This document shows positions 1 through 6,478 of a DNA stretch of 6,654 nt, piece after piece. The notes beneath the pieces were generated by a model. It had not been told where the DNA came from, searched no databases, and was given only the letters and a program-made list of their open reading frames with translations. The position numbers and the translations under genes were made by a program. Location: the NCBI GenBank assembly GCA_016927675.1, contig JAFGMF010000189.1, positions 1 through 6,654 of the forward strand, in the 5' to 3' direction. Each line of letters opens with the position of its first letter. The first letter of the stretch is position 1. This DNA comes from Candidatus Cloacimonadota bacterium. GTDB lineage: Bacteria > Cloacimonadota > Cloacimonadia > Cloacimonadales > TCS61.

Positions 1-156
1 ATAGGAGGCAGCCGGCGTTTTGTTGCCAGTGCCGATAAAACCCTGGTAAGTCTGCTGGAATTCCCCGGCGGCTATCACGAGCTGTATAATGATCTTTGCC
101 GTGACGATCTGTTTTCGGCAATCCGAAACTGGCAGAAAAATAACCCGGGAGAATGA
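1..156 (+). CDS. Alpha/beta hydrolase, monoacylglycerol lipase/lysophospholipase-like (C-terminal 51 residues only)
   Basis: The reading frame is open from base 1 to a TGA at 154-156, so only the C-terminus is present. The tail contains a 'SADKTL...FPGGYHELYND' stretch followed by an amphipathic segment ending in 'IRNWQ'. This pattern is typical of the end of serine-aminopeptidase S33/Hydrolase_4 lipases such as monoacylglycerol lipases and lysophospholipase L2, where the His of the HE pair is the catalytic-triad histidine (residue 26 of the fragment). The nucleophile Ser and triad Asp would lie upstream of the window. Such enzymes cleave ester bonds of monoglycerides or lysophospholipids; the true substrate cannot be inferred. 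The stop overlaps the next gene's ATG by 4 bp (ATGA), so the two are probably co-translated. Family-level confidence is moderate because only the tail is seen. Confidence 0.68.
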   Translation: MGGSRRFVASADKTLVSLLEFPGGYHELYNDLCRDDLFSAIRNWQKNNPGE

Positions 157-977
157 AAATGGCTGGCAAACCTGTTTATATAAATTCCGATAATGATATT
201 TACCAGATTTTTACCTCGATCAGAGACAACCGTAACAAGCGTCGAAAATATGGAAATATCTTTGTTGAAGGGGTAATTCCGGTTAACATGTGTTTGAAAT
301 CAGGTGCAAAAATTGATTCAATTATTATCAACAGAGATAAACTTTTATCAGACTGGGCTCAGAATATCGTTGATACTGCTGTTTACTCGAATCTTTATTC
401 CCTGAAAGCGTCTCTGCTGGAAAAACTTTCCGGCAAGGAAATCCCCTCCGAACTTATTCTTATCGCAGAATATCCTGATACTTCTGCCGCCTGTGTGGAT
501 ATAACCGGTTTGAAAAAAATCGTGCTTCTGGATCGTCCCATCAGTCCCGGTAATCTTGGAACGATGATCCGCAGTTGTGACGCTTTTGCCATCGACCTTA
601 TTTTGATCAGTGGCCATGGTGCCGATCCTTATGATCCCGCAGTGATATCAGCCAGTCGTGGGACGGTGTTTAATCTTCCCCCCATCCAGATCGCTTCCAA
701 TCAGGAACTTCTGCAGATATTCAAACGATTGAAAAAAGAAAATCCAGGTTTTACCATTTACGGTACCAGTGCCGGTGGTTCTGAAGAGATCGATAATGTG
801 GCATTTGTGCGGGAATATTGTCTGCTGATAGGAAACGAAACTTACGGGCTAAATGAAAATCTTCGGAATCTGGCAGACGCAATGATCAGAATTCCCATGC
901 AGGGTGCAGCTTCCTCACTTAACATTGCCTGTGCTCTCACACTGTTTTTATATGCAATAGATCGATATTCACGTTAG
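153..977 (+). CDS. TrmH/SpoU-family RNA 2'-O-methyltransferase
   Basis: A 274-residue SPOUT-class (alpha/beta-knot) methyltransferase, predicted to transfer methyl from S-adenosylmethionine to a ribose 2'-OH in tRNA or rRNA. The three SpoU motifs are all visible. Motif 1 is around residues 124-140 (D127, P132-G-N134, G136, R140). Motif 2 is LIGNE at 225-229. Motif 3 is around 245-260 (IPM, then S254-S-L-N257-A259). The RGTVFNLP segment at 169-176 also fits the family. Residues 1-110 should form the smaller RNA-binding domain; 'KRRKYGNIFVEG' resembles the usual R-x-FxxEG entry of SpoU_sub_bind but is divergent. The ATG at 153 overlaps the upstream hydrolase stop by 4 bp, with GGGAGA just upstream; an in-frame ATG at 159 is an alternative. 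The exact nucleotide target cannot be told from sequence, so no symbol is given. Confidence 0.92.
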   Translation: MKMAGKPVYINSDNDIYQIFTSIRDNRNKRRKYGNIFVEGVIPVNMCLKSGAKIDSIIINRDKLLSDWAQNIVDTAVYSNLYSLKASLLEKLSGKEIPSELILIAEYPDTSAACVDITGLKKIVLLDRPISPGNLGTMIRSCDAFAIDLILISGHGADPYDPAVISASRGTVFNLPPIQIASNQELLQIFKRLKKENPGFTIYGTSAGGSEEIDNVAFVREYCLLIGNETYGLNENLRNLADAMIRIPMQGAASSLNIACALTLFLYAIDRYSR

Positions 978-1186
978 CAAGAACATGCAAAAACATCTGA
1001 TATTATTTTATAGAACTACCACTGGATCAGGAGCAGAAATTATTTTTTGCTGACCGAATCACAGAAATTTATATTTTTTTAGAAGTTACATTTAACATCA
1101 AGTTGGAGAAAACTCTTTATTCATTGAAAAACCTTGACATCAATCAAGAAATCTAATGTTTTGTGAACCAATGTATAAGGAGCAGA
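978..1186. other. A+T-rich intergenic region, probable transcription-unit boundary
   Basis: This 209-bp gap contains no credible gene. An 8-bp hairpin with one G-U pair lies at 1032-1051 (AGCAGAAA, loop TTAT, TTTTTGCT) but has no T-tract directly after it. A separate run of T occurs at about 1073-1080. Neither is a convincing terminator alone, though together they may end transcription of the methyltransferase unit. A TTGACA hexamer sits at 1134-1139, but no good -10 element lies 16-18 bp downstream (TAATGT at 1154 gives only 14 bp), so a promoter for the M23 gene is plausible here but not pinned down. Confidence 0.4.
1177..1182 (+). promoter_or_regulatory. Ribosome binding site AAGGAG that sets the M23 peptidase start
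   Basis: AAGGAG ends 4 nt before the ATG at 1187. The longer in-frame alternative, a GTG at 1163, lies upstream of this site and has no Shine-Dalgarno sequence of its own. This favours the 312-residue product beginning MAIKKRWH. Confidence 0.75.
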
Positions 1187-2125
1187 ATGGCTATTAAGAA
1201 AAGGTGGCATTTTTCAGTTTTTTCGACGGAATCAGTAAAACCGATGACGTTGAGTATCTCAAAGAAGCTGGGCATCGGTCTTGTTGTTTTCGCCGTGGCT
1301 TTAGTCTGTTTTCTGGTCATATCCGTGATCATGATCGGATACAACCAGGATAAAATCATTAAAGCAAATCAGATATTAACTGAAAACCGTTTATTGCGTT
1401 CCAGAATAAACGATCTTTCTGTTGAGCTTGATTCCATTCTGACGAAACTCAGATTGATGGAAGAATGGGAAGATCAGATCCGGGTAGAGAAGAATTTTAA
1501 GACGATCAACAAAGAGATCCGTGAGATGGGTATTGGTGGTCTCCCACAGGTTGACACCACATTTATGAATTTCAGCCGGGATTTGAATCTGCAATACAAT
1601 CTTGTTCTGGGCAAATTAACTCAACTCAAGAGTAAGCTGGAGTTTGATTACGGCAGTCATCAGGAGCTTCTTGACAACGTAAAATTGAAAGAGTTGCTTT
1701 ACAGAAATACTCCTTCAATATATCCAACATATGGTCGGATTTCCGATGGTTTCGGATGGCGCCTTCACCCGATAACGAAAACGCGATCTTTTCATTATGG
1801 GATAGACTTCGGCAATAAGACGGGGACTCCCATTTATGCCACTGCCGATGGAGTTATAAAAGATATCGGGACAAAGAAGAATATTGGAAAGTACATAGCA
1901 ATTGGTCATAAATTCGGCTATCAGACGACCTATGCCCATCTTCATAAAATACTGGTAAAAAAAGGGGATGCGGTGAAAAGAGGTGAGATCATCGCTCTCA
2001 TGGGTAATACAGGCAGATCCACCGGTACACATCTTCATTATGAAGTGCTGAGATACAATAAATATCGTGATCCTTATGATTATCTCAATAAACTGGAAGA
2101 AGATATAATTCTTACAAATAATTAA
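1187..2125 (+). CDS. Membrane-anchored coiled-coil M23 (LytM-type) metallopeptidase
   Basis: A 312-residue predicted peptidoglycan endopeptidase. A basic N-terminus (about 1-29) is followed by one hydrophobic helix at about 30-51, probably an uncleaved inner-membrane anchor with the rest periplasmic. Residues about 55-175 are rich in charged and Leu residues and look like coiled coil. The LytM domain covers about 180-305, opening with 'GRISDGFGWRLHPI'. Expected zinc ligands are present: H203 and D207 (HYGID) and H284 (second His of HLH, 282-284). Catalytic-type histidines H251 (YAHLH) and H282 are also present, so it looks enzymatically competent, unlike the degenerate LytM domains of EnvC/NlpD activators. 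The architecture resembles proteins acting in cell shape or division. The ATG at 1187 was chosen for its AAGGAG site. It stands alone, with gaps of 209 and 67 bp on either side. Cleavage specificity cannot be read from sequence. Confidence 0.93.
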   Translation: MAIKKRWHFSVFSTESVKPMTLSISKKLGIGLVVFAVALVCFLVISVIMIGYNQDKIIKANQILTENRLLRSRINDLSVELDSILTKLRLMEEWEDQIRVEKNFKTINKEIREMGIGGLPQVDTTFMNFSRDLNLQYNLVLGKLTQLKSKLEFDYGSHQELLDNVKLKELLYRNTPSIYPTYGRISDGFGWRLHPITKTRSFHYGIDFGNKTGTPIYATADGVIKDIGTKKNIGKYIAIGHKFGYQTTYAHLHKILVKKGDAVKRGEIIALMGNTGRSTGTHLHYEVLRYNKYRDPYDYLNKLEEDIILTNN

Positions 2126-2141
2126 CTGTCTTTATCTGCCC

Positions 2142-2172
2142 TTAAAACATAGCTTTAAACTCAATCTATAAT
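2142..2172 (+). promoter_or_regulatory. Possible sigma-70-type promoter for xseB-ispA
   Basis: A perfect TATAAT hexamer lies at 2167-2172, about 20 nt before the xseB ATG. The best -35-like match, TTAAAA at 2142-2147, has a long 19-bp spacer and is weak. The position within the 67-bp gap after the M23 stop is sensible, but in A+T-rich DNA a TATAAT can occur by chance. Confidence 0.33.
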
Positions 2173-2192
2173 AATTGTTTGAAATCTGGTGA

Positions 2193-2429
2193 ATGATGAA
2201 AAATGAAAGATTGAAATTTGAAACTGCCTTAAACCGTCTGGAAGAAATAGTTGCCCGTTTGGAATCCGGGGTGAACGAGTTGGACGAGGCAGTGAAATTA
2301 TTTGAGGAAGGTTCCCGATTGATAGAACTCTGTCAGAAAAAACTGACTGATGTCGAAACCAAAATTGAAAAGATTTCCCGATCTGATAAAGCTTCTGAAG
2401 ATACTGATCCGGATCGGGATGAGGTATAG
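2193..2429 (+). CDS. xseB: Exodeoxyribonuclease VII small subunit
   Basis: A 78-residue protein matching the XseB family in length and pattern. It opens with 'FETALNRLEEIVARLESG' (residues 9-26), continues with an 'LDEAVKLFEEGSRLIELC' helix (about 30-47), then 'KKLTDVETKIEKI' and a charged disordered tail. XseB forms two helices that bind several copies per XseA catalytic subunit; the holoenzyme degrades single-stranded DNA from both ends into oligonucleotides. The catalytic partner xseA is not in this window. ATG codons at 2193 and 2196 are adjacent; the upstream GGTGA is a weak ribosome site and does not separate them. The TAG stop abuts the ispA ATG with no spacer, the common xseB-ispA arrangement, which supports both calls. 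Confidence 0.93.
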   Translation: MMKNERLKFETALNRLEEIVARLESGVNELDEAVKLFEEGSRLIELCQKKLTDVETKIEKISRSDKASEDTDPDRDEV

Positions 2430-3323
2430 ATGAGTCCGAATAAAATGTTGTTGAAAAAAGATCTTAAAGAGAAAAGAGAGTTGGTCAATATTGAAGTTGA
2501 TCGTTTTCTGCCTCGCAAAGATGAATATCCGAAACAGATCCATAAGGCGATCAGGCACACTCTTTTCGCCGGCGGAAAGCGGTTGCGCCCTTATCTTCTG
2601 ATCCATTCTTATCTTCTCTTTGGAAATGAGATCAGAAAAACTCTTCTGCTTGCCGGAGCTGTTGAAATGCTGCACAGCTATACCCTGATTCATGATGATC
2701 TTCCCGAAATCGATAATGATGATTATCGTCGAGGGAAAAAGGCCTGTCATGTTATCTATGGTCCTGATATAGCTCTGCTGGCTGGAGATGCTCTGCTGGT
2801 TTTTGCTTTTGATGCTATCTGTAATGCCGAAATCGATGAAAAGATGAAATTGAATTTTATTCGAAATATGGCTCTGGAATCTGGTCATGATGGGCTGATT
2901 GCCGGTCAGATGGTGGATATCCTCAGTGAAGGTAAAAAGGTCGAGGCAAAAACTCTTGATTATATTCATAAGAATAAAACAGCCCGTTTGATTAATCTCG
3001 CCATCAGGATGGGTTGTGAGTTGGCAGAAGCTTCGGAAGAAGATTTGGCTAGAATGGAGAAATTCGGGGAGAAGCTGGGTCTTGCTTTTCAAATCGTTGA
3101 TGATATTCTCGATATTGAAGGAGACCAGAGAAGCCTTGGGAAAACCGTCGGCAAAGATAAAAAGATGAACAAGGCAACTTACCCGGCTGTTTACGGTCTG
3201 GAAAATTCGAAAAAGATGGCTGAGAAGTACATCACCGAAGCAAGAAATCTGCTTGCACCTTACGGAGAAAAAGCAGAAATCCTACTGCTTCTCTGTGATT
3301 TTGTCTTAACCCGTAAATTCTGA
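2430..3323 (+). CDS. ispA: Polyprenyl (probably farnesyl/geranylgeranyl) diphosphate synthase
   Basis: A 297-residue all-helical trans-isoprenyl diphosphate synthase that condenses isopentenyl diphosphate with allylic diphosphates to supply precursors for undecaprenyl phosphate and quinones. Visible landmarks are GGKRLRP (48-54, diphosphate binding), the first Asp-rich motif DDLPEID (89-95, the DDxxxxD form) followed by NDDYRRG, the GQMVD segment (159-163), KT at 183-184, and the second Asp-rich motif DDILD (224-228) in FQIVDDILD. A GKTVGKDKKMNKATYP stretch follows, as in bacterial FPP synthases. The tyrosine five residues before the first Asp pair (Y84) matches E. coli IspA and favours a short C15 product, but geranylgeranyl diphosphate cannot be excluded. 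It abuts xseB, with GAGG in the end of xseB serving as ribosome site. A terminator follows. Confidence 0.93.
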   Translation: MSPNKMLLKKDLKEKRELVNIEVDRFLPRKDEYPKQIHKAIRHTLFAGGKRLRPYLLIHSYLLFGNEIRKTLLLAGAVEMLHSYTLIHDDLPEIDNDDYRRGKKACHVIYGPDIALLAGDALLVFAFDAICNAEIDEKMKLNFIRNMALESGHDGLIAGQMVDILSEGKKVEAKTLDYIHKNKTARLINLAIRMGCELAEASEEDLARMEKFGEKLGLAFQIVDDILDIEGDQRSLGKTVGKDKKMNKATYPAVYGLENSKKMAEKYITEARNLLAPYGEKAEILLLLCDFVLTRKF

Positions 3324-3351
3324 ACAGAACAGAAAATTTAGTTTATTTACT

Positions 3352-3381
3352 GGTTTCTTCTGTAGTGAAGAAACCTTTTTT
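3352..3381 (+). terminator. Rho-independent terminator after ispA
   Basis: A perfect 9-bp inverted repeat, GGTTTCTTC (3352-3360) and GAAGAAACC (3367-3375), encloses a 6-nt loop TGTAGT and is followed directly by TTTTTT (3376-3381). It sits about 30 bp after the ispA stop and 30 bp before dut, so it should separate the xseB-ispA unit from the dut operon. Confidence 0.9.
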
Positions 3382-3411
3382 GCATAATAGACATTATTCA
3401 AGGATCATGTT

Positions 3412-3849
3412 ATGATTACAGTAAAGATTCAAAAACTGAAGGAAAATGCAATGATTCCCAGGCGGATGACAGAGCATGCTGCCGGTTATGATCTCTACTC
3501 AGCTAACAATGATGATATTATCATCGCAGCCGGCAAGGTCGCCTTGATTCCCACCGGCATAGCAGTTGCCCTGCCAATCGGATTTGAAGCACAGATCCGC
3601 CCAAGAAGCGGTTTAGCTTTTCGTAACTGGATTGGTATTTTGAATTCTCCGGGTACTATTGATGCGGATTATCGAGGTGAAATCAAAGTGATCCTGTTCA
3701 ATTTCGGTGCAGAATCATATTGTGTGAAACCGGGAACAAGAATTGCCCAGATGGTGATCACGCGGTATCAAGAAATCAACTTCGAAGAGAGTGAAAATCT
3801 AGATCAGACTGCCAGAGGAGATGGTGGTTTTGGACACACAAATGATTAA
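3412..3849 (+). CDS. dut: Deoxyuridine 5'-triphosphate nucleotidohydrolase (dUTPase)
   Basis: A 145-residue trimeric-type dUTPase that hydrolyses dUTP to dUMP and pyrophosphate, preventing uracil incorporation into DNA and feeding dTMP synthesis. All five family motifs are present in order: motif 1 AAGYDLYSA (23-31), motif 2 PRSGLA (64-69), motif 3 spanning about 75-95 with catalytic base D84 in IDADYRGE, motif 4 RIAQMV (110-115) and motif 5 RGDGGFGHT (135-143), whose F140 should stack on uracil. Length is normal. AAGGA (3400-3404) lies 7 nt before the ATG. It is the first gene after the terminator. No good promoter was found in the 30-bp leader, although ATAATA with a preceding TGC at 3381-3389 could act as an extended -10. 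Its 3' end overlaps the next gene. Confidence 0.96.
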   Translation: MITVKIQKLKENAMIPRRMTEHAAGYDLYSANNDDIIIAAGKVALIPTGIAVALPIGFEAQIRPRSGLAFRNWIGILNSPGTIDADYRGEIKVILFNFGAESYCVKPGTRIAQMVITRYQEINFEESENLDQTARGDGGFGHTND

Positions 3850-4501
3850 CAGCACAGCTTCTCTCAGAGAAGTAGAACTCCCTTTCGGAGGTAAGATTTT
3901 TCAGGACTCCAGCAGCCACGGTGTATCATCAGACACGGCTCGATTAGTCTTTAAAATTCTTGAAGACAATCAACAGGATCAGACAAAAATGCTGGATATC
4001 GGAACAGGATCCGGCATAATTGCATTAATGTCAGCTCATTATCGACCTCAATGGATGATAACCGGAATAGATATTCAGACGGATCTGATCAATCTTGCCA
4101 GAGCCAATGCAATAACCTTAAAAAAACAGATAAACTTCGTTACGGGTGATCTCAGAGATCACGATCTGATTCCTGAGAAATTCGATATTGTTTCCTGTAA
4201 TCCTCCTTATTATCCGGTTGATTCAGGCAGAATAAGCCCAAAACCGCAGAGAGCTATTGCCCGTCATGAAATCACCTGCAGCCTTCCGGAAGTAATCGAA
4301 GCAGTTGCCAGATATCTCAAACCTGAAGGAAGAGCTTATCTATTATATCCCGCAAGCAGATTACCGGAAATTGAAAAAACAGCAAAAAAGGTTGACCTAA
4401 AAATTGCCGAGAAAATAATTTCGGCTGACATAAAAGAGCCAACAGTAATTACAGTGCTCTTTTATGGCTTATCAGAATTAAACCGTAGTGATCGGATTTG
4501 A
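3842..4501 (+). CDS. TrmN6/YfiC-like N6-adenine methyltransferase
   Basis: A class I SAM-dependent methyltransferase of the YfiC/TrmN6 type, which in E. coli methylates N6 of A37 in tRNA1(Val). With the 219-residue start, the SAM motif LDIGTGSG is at 51-58, the acidic ribose-binding residue of GIDI is near 77, and the catalytic NPPYY motif of N6-adenine or glutamine methyltransferases is at 120-124. It is followed by the family-typical ARHE at about 140-143. The adenine rather than glutamine target is inferred from this arrangement and from the absence of a PrmC/PrmB-type N-terminal domain. ATG 3842 overlaps dut by 8 bp and has a modest GGA 7 nt upstream. An earlier in-frame ATG at 3821 has AGAGGAG touching it with no spacer, so it is less likely but possible (226 residues). 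The gene is coupled to dut and followed 11 bp later by the FtsE-like gene. Confidence 0.8.
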   Translation: MINSTASLREVELPFGGKIFQDSSSHGVSSDTARLVFKILEDNQQDQTKMLDIGTGSGIIALMSAHYRPQWMITGIDIQTDLINLARANAITLKKQINFVTGDLRDHDLIPEKFDIVSCNPPYYPVDSGRISPKPQRAIARHEITCSLPEVIEAVARYLKPEGRAYLLYPASRLPEIEKTAKKVDLKIAEKIISADIKEPTVITVLFYGLSELNRSDRI

Positions 4502-4512
4502 TGGGATGAATA

Positions 4513-5130
4513 ATGCTGGAAATTGAGAATTATTCGGTTACTTTTAAGAAGGAAATGTTTCTCTCAGCTGATAATTTAGCTTTGGAAAGCGGCAGGAAGT
4601 TCAATCTGCTTGGCAGAAACGGTTCGGGAAAGAGTATTTTTCTGAAATCAATTCATGGTACTTTCACCGCTTACAAAGGCAGTATTAAAATCAAAGAAAG
4701 AACTCCCCTGTTCTATAAAAAACGGAAGAAGACCATTTTCATCGAATCCATTCCCCGAATTTTACCCGAAGAAACCGTCTGGCGCAATATTACTCTGCCT
4801 TTTCATAAAATTACTATCAGGCAGAAACAGAAGATAACGGATCTGTGCAACAATGTCGGATTGAGTGAATTGATTGGTCTGAAGGCAAAACTGATCTCAT
4901 TCTCGGCAGCCAAGTTCATAGAATTGATCAGGGCTGCTGTTCAATTACCTCACATTCTGCTGCTTGATGATATGGACACATATTTTGACGAGATTAATCT
5001 GGTTAAAGCCCTGGATGTTTGTGAATATGCCCTGAATAATGGAGCGACAATTATTGCTACATCGACTGCCAAGCTGGAGAATTTTGATTATTATTACCGG
5101 ATAGTAGAAAAAAAAATGGTGAAACTGTGA
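4513..5130 (+). CDS. FtsE-like ABC ATPase with degenerate catalytic motifs
   Basis: A 205-residue ABC-fold protein, slightly short for FtsE (about 220-230). Walker A is intact (GRNGSGKS, 34-41). 'LPEETVWRNITLPF' at 84-97 matches the FtsE segment after the Q-loop, and ILLLDD at 148-153 is Walker B. Other motifs are altered by eye alignment to FtsE. The Q-loop Gln is E78. The LSGGE signature reads ISFSA at 128-132, keeping the Ser but neither Gly. The catalytic Glu after Walker B is D153, and the H-loop His is S184 (ATST at 182-185). ATP binding is therefore likely, but hydrolysis may be slow or absent. The next gene, overlapping by 4 bp, is FtsX-like, so the pair probably forms an inner-membrane FtsEX-type complex that signals to periplasmic wall hydrolases rather than transporting a substrate. 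A GGGATGA lies just upstream of the ATG. Other MacB/LolD-type ATPases are the alternative family. Confidence 0.78.
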   Translation: MLEIENYSVTFKKEMFLSADNLALESGRKFNLLGRNGSGKSIFLKSIHGTFTAYKGSIKIKERTPLFYKKRKKTIFIESIPRILPEETVWRNITLPFHKITIRQKQKITDLCNNVGLSELIGLKAKLISFSAAKFIELIRAAVQLPHILLLDDMDTYFDEINLVKALDVCEYALNNGATIIATSTAKLENFDYYYRIVEKKMVKL

Positions 5131-5906
5131 AAACCGGAATTATCATCCAGATCATAATTGCGATTTTTATTCTTTCTGCCTGGAATTTGCTTCATCTGGT
5201 CTACCAGCAGCAGCATAATTATTATTATCGTGAGTTATCAAGCGTTCCGATCATTTACTTCATTCCACAAAGAAGCACTGTGGATTCACTGGCGGAAAAA
5301 CTCAGGAAATACCCCTATCTCAGAAGGCTGGAAACAGAAGTTGATTCCCTGATCAATGCACGTTTGATCGAAGCCTATAATTTAGAATATGCCAGGGATA
5401 TCCTGAAGGATTTTTCCCTCCCGAATGTGATAAAAATGTATGTTGATGCCGGCAAGTTTCTGGCTCCGGAGAAATCTGAGCTGGAAGAGATGCTTGCAGA
5501 AGACTATCCGGAAATCATCATGAATTACAATGATGAAAACTGGTATTCGACTCAGAATAAAATTGAGTTTTTAAATAAAATCTACCATGCTGTTAATATC
5601 CTGGCAATTGTTCTCTGTCTCCTCATTTTGATCCTGCTGAGAATACATTTTGAGAGTCGGCGCAATGAATTCTGGCGAATATATAAACTCTCCGGAGGAG
5701 AAATGGGTCTCCGGCGAAAACAGTTTATCACCACTTCTCTGATCCTTATTATCTTGCCTTTTTTGATTGTGTTTGCACTTTTTCAAACTGCTTATTACCT
5801 TCATTATGTAAGATATTTTGTCGATTTGAGGATCTGGGGTATCGAATTCATTGTTTTGATCTTTACTGCCCTGATTTCTGCAGTAATCCAGGAGAATAAA
5901 ATCTGA
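5127..5906 (+). CDS. FtsX-like four-helix membrane protein
   Basis: A 259-residue membrane protein with FtsX topology. TM1 is about 4-26, a periplasmic domain spans about 27-152, and TM2 (153-173), TM3 (200-225) and TM4 (236-255) follow. The cytoplasmic loop 174-199, 'ESRRNEFWRIYKLSGGEMG' then basic residues, aligns with the FtsX pattern ESRRxEIxxMKLVGAs, the part that touches FtsE. 'SLPNVIKMYVDA' in the periplasmic domain resembles the LPxxxxV segment of FtsX. It is shorter than most FtsX proteins (about 290-350), mainly through a small periplasmic domain. FtsX relays FtsE ATP cycles to EnvC- or CwlO/PcsB-like hydrolase regulators outside the membrane. Translation starts at GTG 5127, overlapping the ATPase stop (GTGA), with GGTGA 4 nt upstream. 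It overlaps pgsA by 1 bp. Confidence 0.77.
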   Translation: MKTGIIIQIIIAIFILSAWNLLHLVYQQQHNYYYRELSSVPIIYFIPQRSTVDSLAEKLRKYPYLRRLETEVDSLINARLIEAYNLEYARDILKDFSLPNVIKMYVDAGKFLAPEKSELEEMLAEDYPEIIMNYNDENWYSTQNKIEFLNKIYHAVNILAIVLCLLILILLRIHFESRRNEFWRIYKLSGGEMGLRRKQFITTSLILIILPFLIVFALFQTAYYLHYVRYFVDLRIWGIEFIVLIFTALISAVIQENKI

Positions 5907-6478
5907 TGACTGCATATCTTCCCAATTCGCTCACAATATTACGGATTCTGCTGGTTCCGGTTTTTATCTGGCTGATCTTCTTTTATCCACAAGCCAACGG
6001 TATTATCTGGGCAACCATAGTCTTTATTGTCGCCAGTATCACAGATTATCTGGATGGAATGCTGGCTCGCCGCCTTAAAGTAATTTCCAACTTTGGTAAG
6101 ATAATGGATCCTCTGGCAGACAAAATTCTGATCATCTCTGCTCTACTTGCCCTGTATCTAAAGCTGCATTACATAAATTTGATTGTTTTCGGAATCATAA
6201 TATTCAGAGAAATCATCGTATCGATCTTCAGAGAATTTTTTGCCCGGCATGACATCATAATTCCGGCTAATATCTGGGGAAAAATAAAAACCGTAATGCA
6301 GATGACTGCTGTTATCGTAATTTTACTTGTACATTCATTTTTAATCCCCTCTTCATATGATTTACCCTGGATAAAATCTTTCCGTACAATTATGGATGTT
6401 TTCTTCTGGATAATTGCTTTCTTGACGATTTTTTCAGGTCTGATCTATATGCGCACAATAATCAGGAGAGAATATTGA
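5906..6478 (+). CDS. pgsA: CDP-diacylglycerol--glycerol-3-phosphate 3-phosphatidyltransferase
   Basis: A 190-residue polytopic inner-membrane CDP-alcohol phosphatidyltransferase. The family motif D-x2-D-G-x2-A-R-x8-G-x3-D-x3-D is complete: D47, D50, G51, A54, R55, G64, D68 and D72, the acidic residues binding the catalytic metal. The N-terminus 'LPNSLTILRILLVPVF' is typical of PgsA, as is the ADK just after the last Asp. Several hydrophobic helices follow. The enzyme forms phosphatidylglycerol phosphate from CDP-diacylglycerol and glycerol 3-phosphate, the committed step to phosphatidylglycerol and cardiolipin. Other CDP-alcohol transferases share the motif, but the N-terminus and length favour PgsA. 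AGGAGA (5890-5895) lies about 10 nt before the ATG, which overlaps the FtsX-like stop (TGATG). The stop overlaps the following lipoprotein start. Confidence 0.9.
   Translation: MTAYLPNSLTILRILLVPVFIWLIFFYPQANGIIWATIVFIVASITDYLDGMLARRLKVISNFGKIMDPLADKILIISALLALYLKLHYINLIVFGIIIFREIIVSIFREFFARHDIIIPANIWGKIKTVMQMTAVIVILLVHSFLIPSSYDLPWIKSFRTIMDVFFWIIAFLTIFSGLIYMRTIIRREY
6464..6470 (+). promoter_or_regulatory. Ribosome binding site AGGAGAG supporting the TTG start of the lipoprotein gene
   Basis: AGGAGAG inside the end of pgsA ends 4 nt before TTG 6475 (6 nt counted from AGGAG). The TTG yields MKKILILL, an ideal lipoprotein signal start, whereas the first in-frame ATG (6502) would remove half the signal peptide. 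Confidence 0.75.

Noticed and set aside
1032..1051. Hairpin in the gap after the TrmH-family gene, as a terminator.
   Set aside because: The stem is A+T-rich with a G-U pair and is not followed directly by a T-run, so it is mentioned only in the gap entry.
1163..1186. GTG at 1163 as the start of the M23 peptidase.
   Set aside because: No ribosome site precedes it, whereas AAGGAG lies before the ATG at 1187, and the extra eight residues resemble no signal or domain.
2298..3092. A 264-codon open frame on the minus strand opposite xseB and ispA.
   Set aside because: It lies entirely antisense to two genes with clear family motifs, its translation is Ile/Phe/Gln-rich with no recognisable domain, and such long antisense frames are common opposite genes with this codon bias.
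3384..3397. Small dyad ATAAT-AGAC-ATTAT just before dut, as a possible operator.
   Set aside because: A 5-bp A/T-only repeat is expected by chance in this composition, and nothing else supports regulator binding.
4655..4837. Plus-strand 60-codon frame inside the FtsE-like gene, considered as a sign of frameshift.
   Set aside because: The main frame stays intact with ordered ABC landmarks on both sides, so the motif changes are true substitutions and not a frame error.
5571..5915. Minus-strand 114-codon open frame opposite the FtsX-like gene.
   Set aside because: It is antisense to a coding region with clear membrane helices; the translation is low-complexity in Gln, Asn and Asp, as expected from the reverse complement of hydrophobic codons.
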